Positions 55,227 through 64,000 of a stretch of DNA of 64,000 bases are shown one piece after another. The DNA comes from Portulaca oleracea (Eukaryota; Streptophyta; Magnoliopsida; Caryophyllales; Portulacaceae), in assembly GCA_029582165.1 (NCBI GenBank), contig CM055893.1:28147679-28211678 (forward strand). The letters are read 5' to 3'. The notes below the pieces were generated by a model. The model did not search any database, was not told where the DNA came from, and saw only the letters and a program-made list of their open reading frames with translations. A program made the translations under genes and the position numbers. Position 1 is the first letter of the stretch. The number at the start of each line of letters is the position of its first letter.

Positions 55227-58200
55227 AATCCCCTAATGCTTAGCTCTTGCTTGTCCTCAAGCAAGTCAAAATTGAAAACAGGAGGATTAGGGCTCAAACA
55301 GGAAAAACAGATTTAGGAAGAGAAAGAGGTGGAAAGAGTTTTCAATAGGATTACAAGAACAAAATCTTAACACCCCCTCAGGCTAACCATTCGAACACAT
55401 CAATTCAATAAGCAAGCATAAAGATTAGTCTGGGTAAGATCAAAACCCAGTTCAAAAGAGAAAGAAGAAATTTTCGAAACCAAAAGGAGAGAACAAGTAC
55501 TTCAGAAGCATAAATTAGCCAACAGTCTTAAGAATAATGCAAATGTGCGCGGTTAGTTATAGACGTAAGTCAGTCAAAAAGAGAAAACCTCACATAGGAA
55601 AGAATAAACACTCAATCACTCAATTTTGAATATGTATGTGGGTTCTTCTCATACGCAGACCAATAGAAACAAACTGCCATAAGCTTGGTAAGAACCTCGC
55701 TCTCCACTACTGGTGTGCAATGCACAAGTGACAATCAAAAGGACTTTTTCGGGTTGTAACGGGGTTTAGGTTAAAGGAAAGGAGCGGTAAAATTTGGGAA
55801 TGAGGAGTTAAGAGCCATGCTTGGATTGATTTTCAACGAGTATAACACTCTAAACTCACCTTCTTGCTTTTTGTATGCAAGGAATTTCACCTTTCACCCT
55901 CAACAATATGAAACATCTCAACTGAATATAACCAAGTCAAAGTTTTCAGGACTTTAAATTGAATCTCCCTAATCACCCTAGCTTTTCTTTTTGGAACTCT
56001 TTTTCTCTCTTTTTTTTATTATTTTTTGGTGGGAATGAGGAGTTAAGAGCCATGCTTTAGCTAGAAAATTATTCTCAAAAAATCCCCAAAAGGCCCCCGG
56101 GCTTGACAAGTTCAGCAAAACCGTAGAGAGAGCGGGCTCCCCCTAGCTTAGCCTATCCAATATCCGATTCAAAAAGAGCTCTATTTATTTATATGAATGA
56201 AGAAATGAATGCCAGGCTCTTTCTTTCACTGCTAACCTCATTTTCTTAATGCTGATATTTTCTCTTTCGTCGAGCCCCGCGCTTCTGGTCCTCCTTTGAG
56301 TGTGGGTTCAATTTGATGAATTCATTGGGTCATCATGTAGTGTTGTTTGTAGCTTTACAAGGTCTAATCTAGCTCTCTCCTTATACGCTTTTACATCACC
56401 ATATTTCCTCTTATTCAGTGATAAGAGAGGCCTCTGTAATCTCTGCAAGAATCTCAGCACCCCATATTATATTACCCCTATTAGTAGTCTGCTGTGTAGC
56501 CTCCCGAATAATTGGCAAGAATTCCTCATCATTGGCCCGCATATCACAGTATTTAAACTCATGGGAACTCTTTTAAACATCTGTAAACTGTAACTTGAGG
56601 GGGCTATGATCAGAACTGTTTCAAATCCTCGTTGCCTTGATCACTCCCGTCGTTATGGTTCTTGGTGAAATGGAACTATTTCAGTTTTACCTTTCGAAGG
56701 CATTCATAGCCGCGGGAAGCCGCAGAATTGAGCTTCTTGCTGGGCTGGTTATTCAGAGCCAACAATTGGCTGCCAGATTTCGTCTTTTTCCCTTTGGAAG
56801 CGGAGTTTTCTCCGATCTATAAGATATTTCTTTTTTTTGGCTGAAATTGGTGAGAGGGAGCCATCTCTTCTATCGGGGAAAGATCTCAACTCGAGGTAAC
56901 GAAGAAGCCAACTCCATGATTTCATGCATGACTCTTCAGATAGGACGCTTCTATTTGAATGAAGACCAGGTTTGACAAACCACGGCGCCACCCATTTAGG
57001 AAAGTGCAGTTGTATTTTCTGTTGACATTTGATCAGCCTTCCCATCGAGAATAAAAGCAAGATTCTGTACTGACCGTCAAGACGTAAAACTATGGAATTA
57101 TAACTTCGACCTCGATAAAATATATGAACAACATAACCAAACACCAATCATTCAAAATGCGGGACTCTCAAATTCTCCCAAACTTCATATTTTGTTCACG
57201 ATCACACCAAACCAACTGTTTCTTCCAAAAAACGACAAACTCTCATCCAACCAAGCAAGGCAAAGGGATATTAGATATCGAAGGCCAAGGCTTGTATTGT
57301 TAGGGTTCAATCATGAAAGAAGGATAAACAAAGGCTAGGCGGGGCAAAAAGAACGGTGAATATAGGGTAGGCTATTTGGCAATGTAGCTTTACAAAATAA
57401 AATGGATGCCTTAATCACTTTGTCACAGCGTGCAATGCAAATATGTAGTCTCAAGCAAGATGCAAAACAAGTCCTAGAGATGCAACTAATGGGTGAGTCA
57501 CTCAGGAGATTATGGAATTGATAAAAGTGATCAATTCAAAATTTAGGCAATGTGGACTCACGGGATGGGGCTCAATCAACTAAACTTAGCCCAAAGATTT
57601 GCGGCACGCACACTTATACTTTCTAAGATAGTCAAAGCAGTCAAATACAACTTTCGCAACTTGTCTCAAAATCAGAAGATTTGAAGGAAAAGGTTTCAAA
57701 AACTTTTGAGATCTCATCCAGACTTTTCTAAGCGAAGCAAGTTAAACTGAAAGTAAGAAGGGTTTACAAATCATCACCGAAGGTGTTTCCGAATTTAATC
57801 CTAGTCCTATCCTATATTTTGTTTGGTTTTTTCCATTCTTTTCTATATATTTTTTTCTTTTTTTCATTTCTTTATTTTATTTTTTTTTGGGTCTTTTTCT
57901 AATTTTCTAATTTTTTTGGATTTGTGAATGCAAAAGAAAGAAAAAGAAATAAACTAAGAAAAGAAATAAAGGAAAAATCGATATGCTTCTAACTAATGCA
58001 ATCTAGAAAGAAAGCTTAAGAAAACTAGAAAACAAAAAAAAAACACACACAAGAAACTCAAATAAAAGAAAACAAACAAGCTAAAAACTGAAAAGCATGC
58101 TAAACTATGAATAAGCAAATAAAAGAAACACTAAAAACTGAAAAATAAGCATGAAACAAGAAAAAGAAAGACGAAAATAAAAGAAAAATAAATGAAAAAC

Positions 58201-58312
58201 AGAGAAATAAGAAAAATATTCACTGAATATTCAACCCCCCCCCCCCCATGCTTAAACGCTGCATTGTCCTCAATGCAGAAGACAACGATGAAGGGTAAGG
58301 TCAAGTAAATGA
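55227..58312 (-). other. Element E 3' non-coding tail with purine tracts
   Basis: Non-coding DNA after the env-like ORF. GAGGACAATGCAGC followed by a G-run of about 13 (element strand, 58274-58234) is the counterpart of the Athila1 and Athila2 motif. A second GAGGACAAGCAAGAGC ... AGGGG (55260-55229) precedes the LTR. T- and A-rich runs fill 57830-58200. A LINE fragment is inserted at about 56270-57150. Confidence 0.65.
56270..57150 (-). pseudogene. LINE fragment J (endonuclease-RT linker)
   Basis: On the minus strand at about 56600-56290, in several frames: RANDEEFLPIIREATQQ, LQRLQRPLLSLNKRKYGDV and ARLDLVKLQTTLHDDPMN. This is the alpha-helical linker of plant LINE ORF2 before RT. Upstream sequence to about 57150 (HDFMELASSL and SKKLNSAASRG) is probably the decayed endonuclease end. 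Borders and target duplication are not visible. Confidence 0.55.
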
Positions 58313-59598
58313 TCAAGGATCCTCAGTCGGTGGGGAAGGGCTAGTATGGCTCGGTCCTGGTGGTGGTGAGGCTCGATCAAACATGGCCTGTATAAGGCAG
58401 GCAAGGTTAACTATGGACTCGTCGAGGCGATTGAAACGAAGGTCAGTCTGACCCCTATACTCAACAAAACTCTCCCTCAACTCATTGACACGATGCTTGG
58501 TCCGGTCAATGGAGGTTTGGAGGTCTTGAAAGCGCACCTCATAATCTAGTTGGGGTTGTTCGGGTTGAGGGTCAGGGTGGATTTGAGGTTCAGGCTCGGG
58601 ATCGAACTCAGGAAAGGGTGGCATCCACATCAAATTTTCAGCAACTTGGGGTGAGGTGTGGGGGTTAGGCACAGGGAACCTAGCGTTGTTGGGATAGACC
58701 CAAAGGCAACGCGAGTCCTTATCAAACTTACACAAACCAAAGGCATTACACTGGTCCCCATCTAAGAATAAGCTACCCGGGACTAGGTCAGTGGGGTTCC
58801 TAGGTGGCCTAAACCCGAATTGGTGTGCAAGGTGAGTAATGTAGCCCCCTATGGCAATACCTTTGTTGGTTGAGGTGGCGACACTAGAAAGATGGTGAGC
58901 TAACATAGCTGCGGGGTCGGCACGAGTGTCGGCATCTAGCATGCAACGCAACATATAACAATCAGCCCGGGCAGCTTTGAGCTACCGGGTCTCCCGAAAA
59001 CACCGCATGAGAGTATGCGGTGGACATACCTCATTACGGGTTTCTAGTCGCAGTCGCGGGGGTGTTGCTGGGGTCTCGTTTGTCAAAACCTGAGATTCTG
59101 AAAAAGAAACCCTTTCCATCCCAATCTACAGGTATAAGGGATGAATTCCTGTATGTTCGCTCGGGAAGGTCAAAGGCACGGGCAAATTGGGACAGGGTCA
59201 TGGTCCTCTCTACCCCCAAAAGTTGGAAACGAATGCACCCGTCCCTCCCTTGGAGGTTCACAATTAGGGTTGACAAAAACTCAAGGGTAATCCTCCTATA
59301 GGTCGGTTCGCCTAACCTAGCTAAGTTGGTCATGTGACAATGACCTAACATCCAATCAACATCATCCAACATACCACAACTATGCAAGAAAGGTTCATGC
59401 ATATATTTGGTGGGGACGATGGCTCTTTGGGAGAGGGAGTCATACCTTTTCTTAATTTCCCCTTCGAAATTGAAGGGGTTTGGGTTTTCCGAGTCCTTTG
59501 AAGGTGCGGCCTTCTGTTTTCCTTTTCAGCTTTGCCACGCCGTAGCCGTTGTTATCACCCGGTGGTTCGGAAAAGCTAGGGTTCTTAGTTCTCACCAT
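58313..59598 (-). pseudogene. Element E post-pol ORF (env-like / plant transposon protein type)
   Basis: The start MVRTKNPSFSEPP at 59598 is followed by a frameshift near 59520. 59402-59034 has MLDDVDWMLGHCHMTNL, YRRITLEFLSTLIVNLQGR and MTLSQFARAFDLPERTY. A second frame change near 59035 and a stop lead to 58954-58313 with DPAAMLAHHLSSVATST, GIAIGGYITHLAHQFGF, a proline-rich part and a coiled coil (RVNELRESFVEYRGQTDL). It has the same position and general plan as the Athila2 ORF at 15823: basic start, globular domain, acidic or proline-rich linker, coiled coil. No signal peptide or membrane helix is seen. Broken by frameshifts. Confidence 0.72.
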
Positions 59599-60843
59599 CT
59601 AAAAATATTCACAAAATCAGTACAATCACCAAGATAGATTCTAGGGTATCAAATAAGCATGATCATAATGCAAAACTTAGTACTAACAATCCCCCCATGC
59701 TTATTTGATACTAGGGATTGAAATCAAGATAATCTAACCTAAAACCTTACTAAAAACATAGTATAACACCAGAACATAATCACAACCAAAACCTAGACCT
59801 AAATTTCTCAATTTCAACATCACATTGCTCTCATATTATATCCAACATCACAATTGTCTCAATTCTGGAACAAAAAGATCAAAGATCAATCAACTCAAAC
59901 CAAGCCCTAATCAAGAATTCATCCAAGAATCAAACTCAAATCAAGAAATTCAAATCTAGGATATGATATATGGTATAAATTGAACAAATTATTCAATAAA
60001 CTCAAGTATTCAACCAAAATCATACCAAGAATGAAGTATATAATCAAAGAACAAGAGAAAGAGTTGAAAATTCCATACCTTGAGTTGAAGAGGGAAGAGG
60101 AATGGAATTTGAAGATTCAAAGTGTTAGAGTGCAAGTGAGAAGAGAAGAGAGAGAGAAGAAGGTGGTGGTGTTGGTGATCGTCGGTGCCGGCAAGGTGGA
60201 CGGCGGTGAGAGCGATGGTGGGTGGTCGCGCTGGTAGCGTTTGGGGAGAGGGGTCATCGGGTTAGGGCAAAGCAAGGAGGAGTTTTCTTTTCAAATGAAA
60301 GAAAAAGGGAAAGGAGGGCTCGACTAAATTGAAAGAGGCGAGCAAAATTTTCTAGGTAAATAATAAAATGCAGCCAGCATTTTTAAAACGCGGCCTGCGT
60401 TTTGCAAAAGAACTCCTATCTGACTCTCTGGATGAGGTGCAACTGGCGTTTTGAAAACGCTGGCTGCGTTTTCTCACCTGATGATGATAGTTCGATTTTT
60501 GCAACTTTTTGCTTGTTTTCTCCCTTTTTCTTTGTTTGCTCCTTGTTTTCCCTACAATTTGACATACCAAAAATCCCTACAAACATCTACCAACATAAAA
60601 TTCATTAGGTTAGAAATAATAATTTTAATAAAAGCCATAAATTTCTTGAATTTCTTCCTTCTCTCTACACACTAAAAGAAAAACATTAGTAAACTTCAAA
60701 ATTAAAAATTGCTAGGGAGTAAAAATTGAAAGAAAATAATTGAACTAAAATTAAAAAAAAAAGGGAGGAGGAATAAATATTAGATAATGGTGTACCTCCC
60801 CGGGGTTGCTTTGTTTAACGTCGTTAGCTCGACACTATGGACC
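59599..60843 (-). promoter_or_regulatory. Element E pol-env spacer with hairpins
   Basis: It begins, on the element strand, with the post-pol signature GTCGAGCTAACGACG and AAACAAAGC ... GGGGAGG (60826-60798). Hairpins AAAACGCTGGCTGCGTTTT (60454-60472) and AAAACGCGGCCTGCGTTTT (60385-60403) follow. A CT-rich leader-like region and AT-rich DNA lead up to the env-like start. A GGGGGG run near 59696-59691 recalls the element's purine tracts. Confidence 0.58.
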
Positions 60844-62224
60844 CTACTCATCGGGGTCCTCTAGTAGTCTCTTTGCTGATTGGAGGTCGGGGTCTCCAGC
60901 TAAGTATGGCTTCAAACGTTGCCCATTTACCTTAAATGAACCAGTATTCTCATGCCAAATCTCTACCGCTCCATGAGGGAATGCGCGTATTACTTTGTAG
61001 GGTCCCGTCCATCTTGATTTTAGTTTCCCGGGAAAGAGCCTTAGCCTTAAATTGAACATGAGCACCATGTCGCCTTCTCGAAATCTTCTTCTCATAATAT
61101 GCTTGTCGTGCAAAGTTTTGGTTCTTTCCTTGTATATTCGGGAATTCTCGTATGCCTCTTGCCGCAGTTCATCAAGTTCTTGAAGTTGCACAATTCTTTT
61201 TTCTTTCGCGATCTTAGGGTCGAAATTTGAGAGCTTTGATGGCCCAGAAAGCCTTGTCCTCGATTTCAACTGGGAGATGACAAGTTTTTCCGAATATTAA
61301 CCTATAGGGTGTGGTGCCTAGAGGAGTTTTGAAAGCAGTTCTGTAAGCCCACAGCGCATCATCGAGTTTTAGGGACCAATATTTCCTTGATCTATTAACT
61401 GTTTTCTCGAGAATGCTCTTTATTTCTCTATTCGAGAGTTCGACTTGACCACTAGTTTGGGGATGATAAGGTGTGGTCACCTTATGTTTGACTCCATATT
61501 TGGCTAGGAGGGATTCTAGTGGTCGGTTGCAGAAGTGAGTTCCATTGTCGCTAAGGAGCGCTCTAGGAGTCCCAAATCTAGAAAAGTTGTTCTTTTTGAG
61601 GAACTTGATGACTGTTTTTGTGTCATTAGTTGGGGATGCTATAGCTTCCACCCACTTAGAGACATAATCCACAACAACTAGAACGTAAGGTTTTTATGGG
61701 ATGGCGGAAATGGTCCCATGAAGTCTATTACCCATACATCGAATAATTCGACTTCTAGCATCCCAGTTTGAGGCATCTCATTTCTTCTGGATATATTTCC
61801 TGTTCTTTGGCATATGTTGCAACATATAACATAGCGTCGGACATCTCTTGTAAGAGTAGGCCAATATAAACCTGCTTGAAGAACCTTGGCTACCGTCTTG
61901 TCGGGTCCGAAGTGTCCACCGAAAGAGGTAGCATGGAGATGGAATAGCACGTTTCGCACTTCTTCTTCAGGTATACATCACCTGTAAATTCCATCACCGT
62001 AAAGTTTGTATAATAGTGGTTCTTCCCAAACATATCTCTTAACATCGAAAAGGAATTTCTTTTTCTGTTGATAAGTCAAATCAGGTGGAAGAGCTCCGCA
62101 AACTAGATAATTCACATAGTCTGCGAACCATGGGGGTGAGTGTCGATTTTATGGCTAAGAGTTGTTCATGAGGGAACCACTCATTGATTGGTAGGTCATC
62201 CTTGACTGAAGAGTCAGATTGAAG
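60844..62224 (-). pseudogene. Element E integrase and pre-integrase region
   Basis: Directly left of solo LTR F it reads LQSDSSVKDDLP and NEWFPHEQLLAIKS (62224-62150). The zinc finger is at 61959-61678 (HATSFGGHFGPDKTVAKVL and CNICQRTGNISRRNEMP), followed by the first catalytic D in VIDFMGPFPP. 61672-61214 holds [11 protein letters not shown], the second D (SDNGTHF), GQVELSN with the catalytic E, and [18 protein letters not shown] one-base frameshift at about 61240 leads to 61269-60844 with RRRFREGDMVLMFNLRLRLF, LKSRWTGPYKV and the C-terminal VNGQRLKPYLAGD. At least three frameshifts or stops. Confidence 0.85.
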
Positions 62225-62229
62225 CCTTG

Positions 62230-63566
62230 TGATACGCCGCAAGTGCACGGGTGCTCGTGTAGCAAGTATCAAGGTCGATCCCACAGGAACTTTGCTAACT
62301 ACGCACCAAACTAGCCTCCTAGGTGATTGCTAAATCGTTCGGTTTTTAGATTGAGAATAACTAATTCTAGTTCTAGTCACTAAAAAGGTCAAATAAATCA
62401 AATATTCACACAATTCACAAGATGAAATCAATATGAGAAAGACGTTCAAGGGATAAAACCTAAGTAACTCTATGAATCAAACAAGTGGATTGAACATGTA
62501 TGTCACTAATTTGGTACATTTTAGGGTCGATAATCGCATAAATTCTTCCGTAGTGAGCTTTTGGCAATGAAACGGATTGCTTAGTAAAATTGATCTCTTG
62601 GACTCTTTATTGTGTCAATTTTATCTAAGTTAAAGATCAAATTATCCAATGACCCCTAATCACAAAGTCTTTTATCTCTAGTTCACTTCATAAGCCAGTT
62701 TAATCCTACGGGCTCCGATTATCGAATTTCTCCGTTCGGTACTTCATTCAACAATCTAAATCCATGCTAATGGTGATCAAGCAAAAGCAATGACATACAT
62801 ATTCAAAGAATAAATAAAATGCATTCAAACTAGATAAACAAACTTGTTCAATCCAACAATACTCAATCCATAAGAGAAACTTGAAAGGGATTATCCCCCA
62901 AACTAAAAGAAACTACTCACTACTCATGTTCAAAACACAAAACATATCAAAATCTATTCTAGAAAGCATGAAATCTAAAAGAAAGAGAAGTAAACGGAGA
63001 TGGAAATCGTTCCTCGCTTGAATGGTAGTCGGTGGGGACTTTTGCTCCTCCACTTCAATGGATTTCTTGAGAATCGATCTTTGAACTCCAATAAACTCTT
63101 AATCTTCAACTAAGGATGAATGTGGATGCATTTGTGGAGGAAGGGATGGATGAGGGTAGAGATGGAGATGGATGGTGAATGGGAGTGAATGAATGAAGGT
63201 GGATGGTGATGGATGAATCAGCCGAATCTACAATTATATAGCCATTAAGAGAAGCTGAAACGGCCAAATCGTCATAAACAGGGCCAACACAGACCGTGTT
63301 ATACCCAACACGGGTCGTGTTGATGGTTTCTAGAGAAATTGAACTCTCTGGAGGCCAACACGGACCGTGTTGAACTCTCTGGATGATGAATCAAGTAATG
63401 TATGTGAGCTTTAGAGTTCATATCATTAATCTGCACAATTTGAACAAAACACCCAGAACTCAGTTAAGATAGCGAAATAAGATCATAAAAGATCAATTAA
63501 GCACATTAATCCCCAAATTTCACTATCAAAATGCTCCCAATATATAGTCACTATATGCCCTCATCA
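62230..63566 (-). repeat. Solo LTR F (1337 bp) with perfect target duplication
   Basis: It is flanked by CCTTG at 62225-62229 and 63567-63571. On the minus strand it opens TGATGAGGGC and closes GCGGCGTATCA. No internal region. Palindromes CAACACGGACCGTGTTG (63356-63372) and variants (63285-63321) lie upstream of a TATATAA-type box near 63240-63230. Counting the duplication once, the pol frame of E runs straight across (LSR to LQSD). Confidence 0.92.
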
Positions 63567-63571
63567 CCTTG

Positions 63572-64000
63572 AAAGACGCTCGGCCACCACATTTTGTAAT
63601 CCAGGCTTGTCTCGAATCTCAATGTCAAATTCCTGAAGCAATAGTACCCAGCAAATAAGACGTGGTTTCGAATCAGATTTCGTCATTAAATGCTTGATGG
63701 CTGCATGATCTGTGTAGACTATGACCTGGGAATTAATTAGATAGGGCCTGAATTTGTCTAGGGCATATACCACTGCTAGAAACTCTTTTTCAGTAGTCGC
63801 GTAATTCATTTGAGCTCCATCAAGAGTTTTGCTAGCGTAGTAGATGGCATGAGGTTCTCCATCAATTCTTTGTCCTAGCACTACTCCTATAGCGTGATCG
63901 CCAGCGTCAGACATAATTTCGAAAGTAGACTCCAATCCGGTGCTTGCATTATGGGTGCAGACACCAAAGCCTGTTTCAATTTTAGAAAAGCAGCTAAGCA
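63572..64000 (-). pseudogene. Element E RNase H (continues off the window)
   Basis: The open segment 63935-63564 shows [13 protein letters not shown] (D), [14 protein letters not shown] (E), [13 protein letters not shown] (D) and [10 protein letters not shown], where the usual acidic D of the last motif is replaced by E. 64000-63936 reads [19 protein letters not shown], the RT-RNase H linker, in another frame, so there is a frameshift at about 63930. The true start lies to the right of the window. Confidence 0.85.

Larger units (their letters stand above)
53851..64000 (-). mobile_element. Element E: Athila-like Ty3/gypsy, continues beyond the window
   Basis: In minus-strand order from the right edge: RNase H, integrase, spacer, env-like ORF, non-coding tail with purine tracts, 3' LTR (55226-53851). 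Its gag, protease, RT and 5' LTR lie right of the window. It carries solo LTR F in pol and LINE fragment J in the tail. Confidence 0.82.

Noticed and set aside
56100..57150. Possible mitochondrial DNA insertion
   Set aside because: The style of 56100-56250 first suggested organelle DNA, but 56290-56600 reads as LINE linker on the minus strand and no organelle gene can be recognised.

Overview
This window is plant genomic DNA made almost entirely of transposable elements. I recognise no host gene, rRNA gene or tRNA gene. The evidence for a flowering-plant origin is the set of plant-type LTR-retrotransposon lineages (Athila-like and Tat/Ogre-like Ty3/gypsy, chromovirus-like Ty3/gypsy, Sirevirus-like and Tork/Angela-like Ty1/copia), plant LINE fragments and foldback MITEs. 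Gene-poor DNA with insertions nested this deeply is typical of pericentromeric or other old heterochromatin. I cannot name the species.

Layout from the left. (1) 1-2961 is the 3' end of a plus-strand Athila-like element (Athila1) with a complete 3' LTR. It sits inside the reverse transcriptase of an older chromovirus-like element (A, 2962-5493 and 9636 to about 10.7 kb). (2) A is also split by a Tat/Ogre-like element (B, 5494-9635) with perfect CCAGT target duplications; B has lost everything between gag and its 3' LTR. (3) A LINE (H) lies at about 10.72-11.37 kb and resumes at 28512-29353, ending in poly(A). Between the halves sits Athila2 (plus strand, 11370-28511), which has gag and a downstream env-like ORF but no pol. 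A minus-strand element, Athila3 (19433-28412), is nested in Athila2's 3' LTR. Athila3 keeps the best coding region of the window: an 1842-codon gag-pol frame broken by only two stop codons.

(4) 29.68-53.58 kb is a minus-strand Sirevirus-like copia element (G) with gag, protease, integrase, RT, RNase H and a downstream env-like ORF. Its 5' LTR is split by a chromovirus-like element D (38159-53288). D starts with the tail of a pol gene before its first LTR, so it is a recombined tandem. D's gag is split by copia element C (40058-49609), and C carries a Tekay-like solo LTR (K). D's pol core is replaced by another solo LTR (I, 50418-51814). G > D > C > K is a four-level nest. (5) 53.85-64.0 kb is a minus-strand Athila-like element E (3' LTR, env-like ORF, pol). 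It carries a minus-strand LINE fragment (J) and a solo LTR (F, 62230-63566) with perfect CCTTG duplications that cuts cleanly through pol.

Functionally, every coding region is a retrotransposon gag, pol or post-pol ORF, and nearly all are broken. The most interesting signal is regulatory-looking. Most LTR families here carry a cluster of GC-rich, CpG-containing palindromes in U3, just upstream of the TATA-like box. In the Athila-type elements the same family-specific motif recurs in the spacer upstream of the env-like ORF, as if that ORF had its own promoter module. Some motifs are shared between LTRs of different superfamilies.
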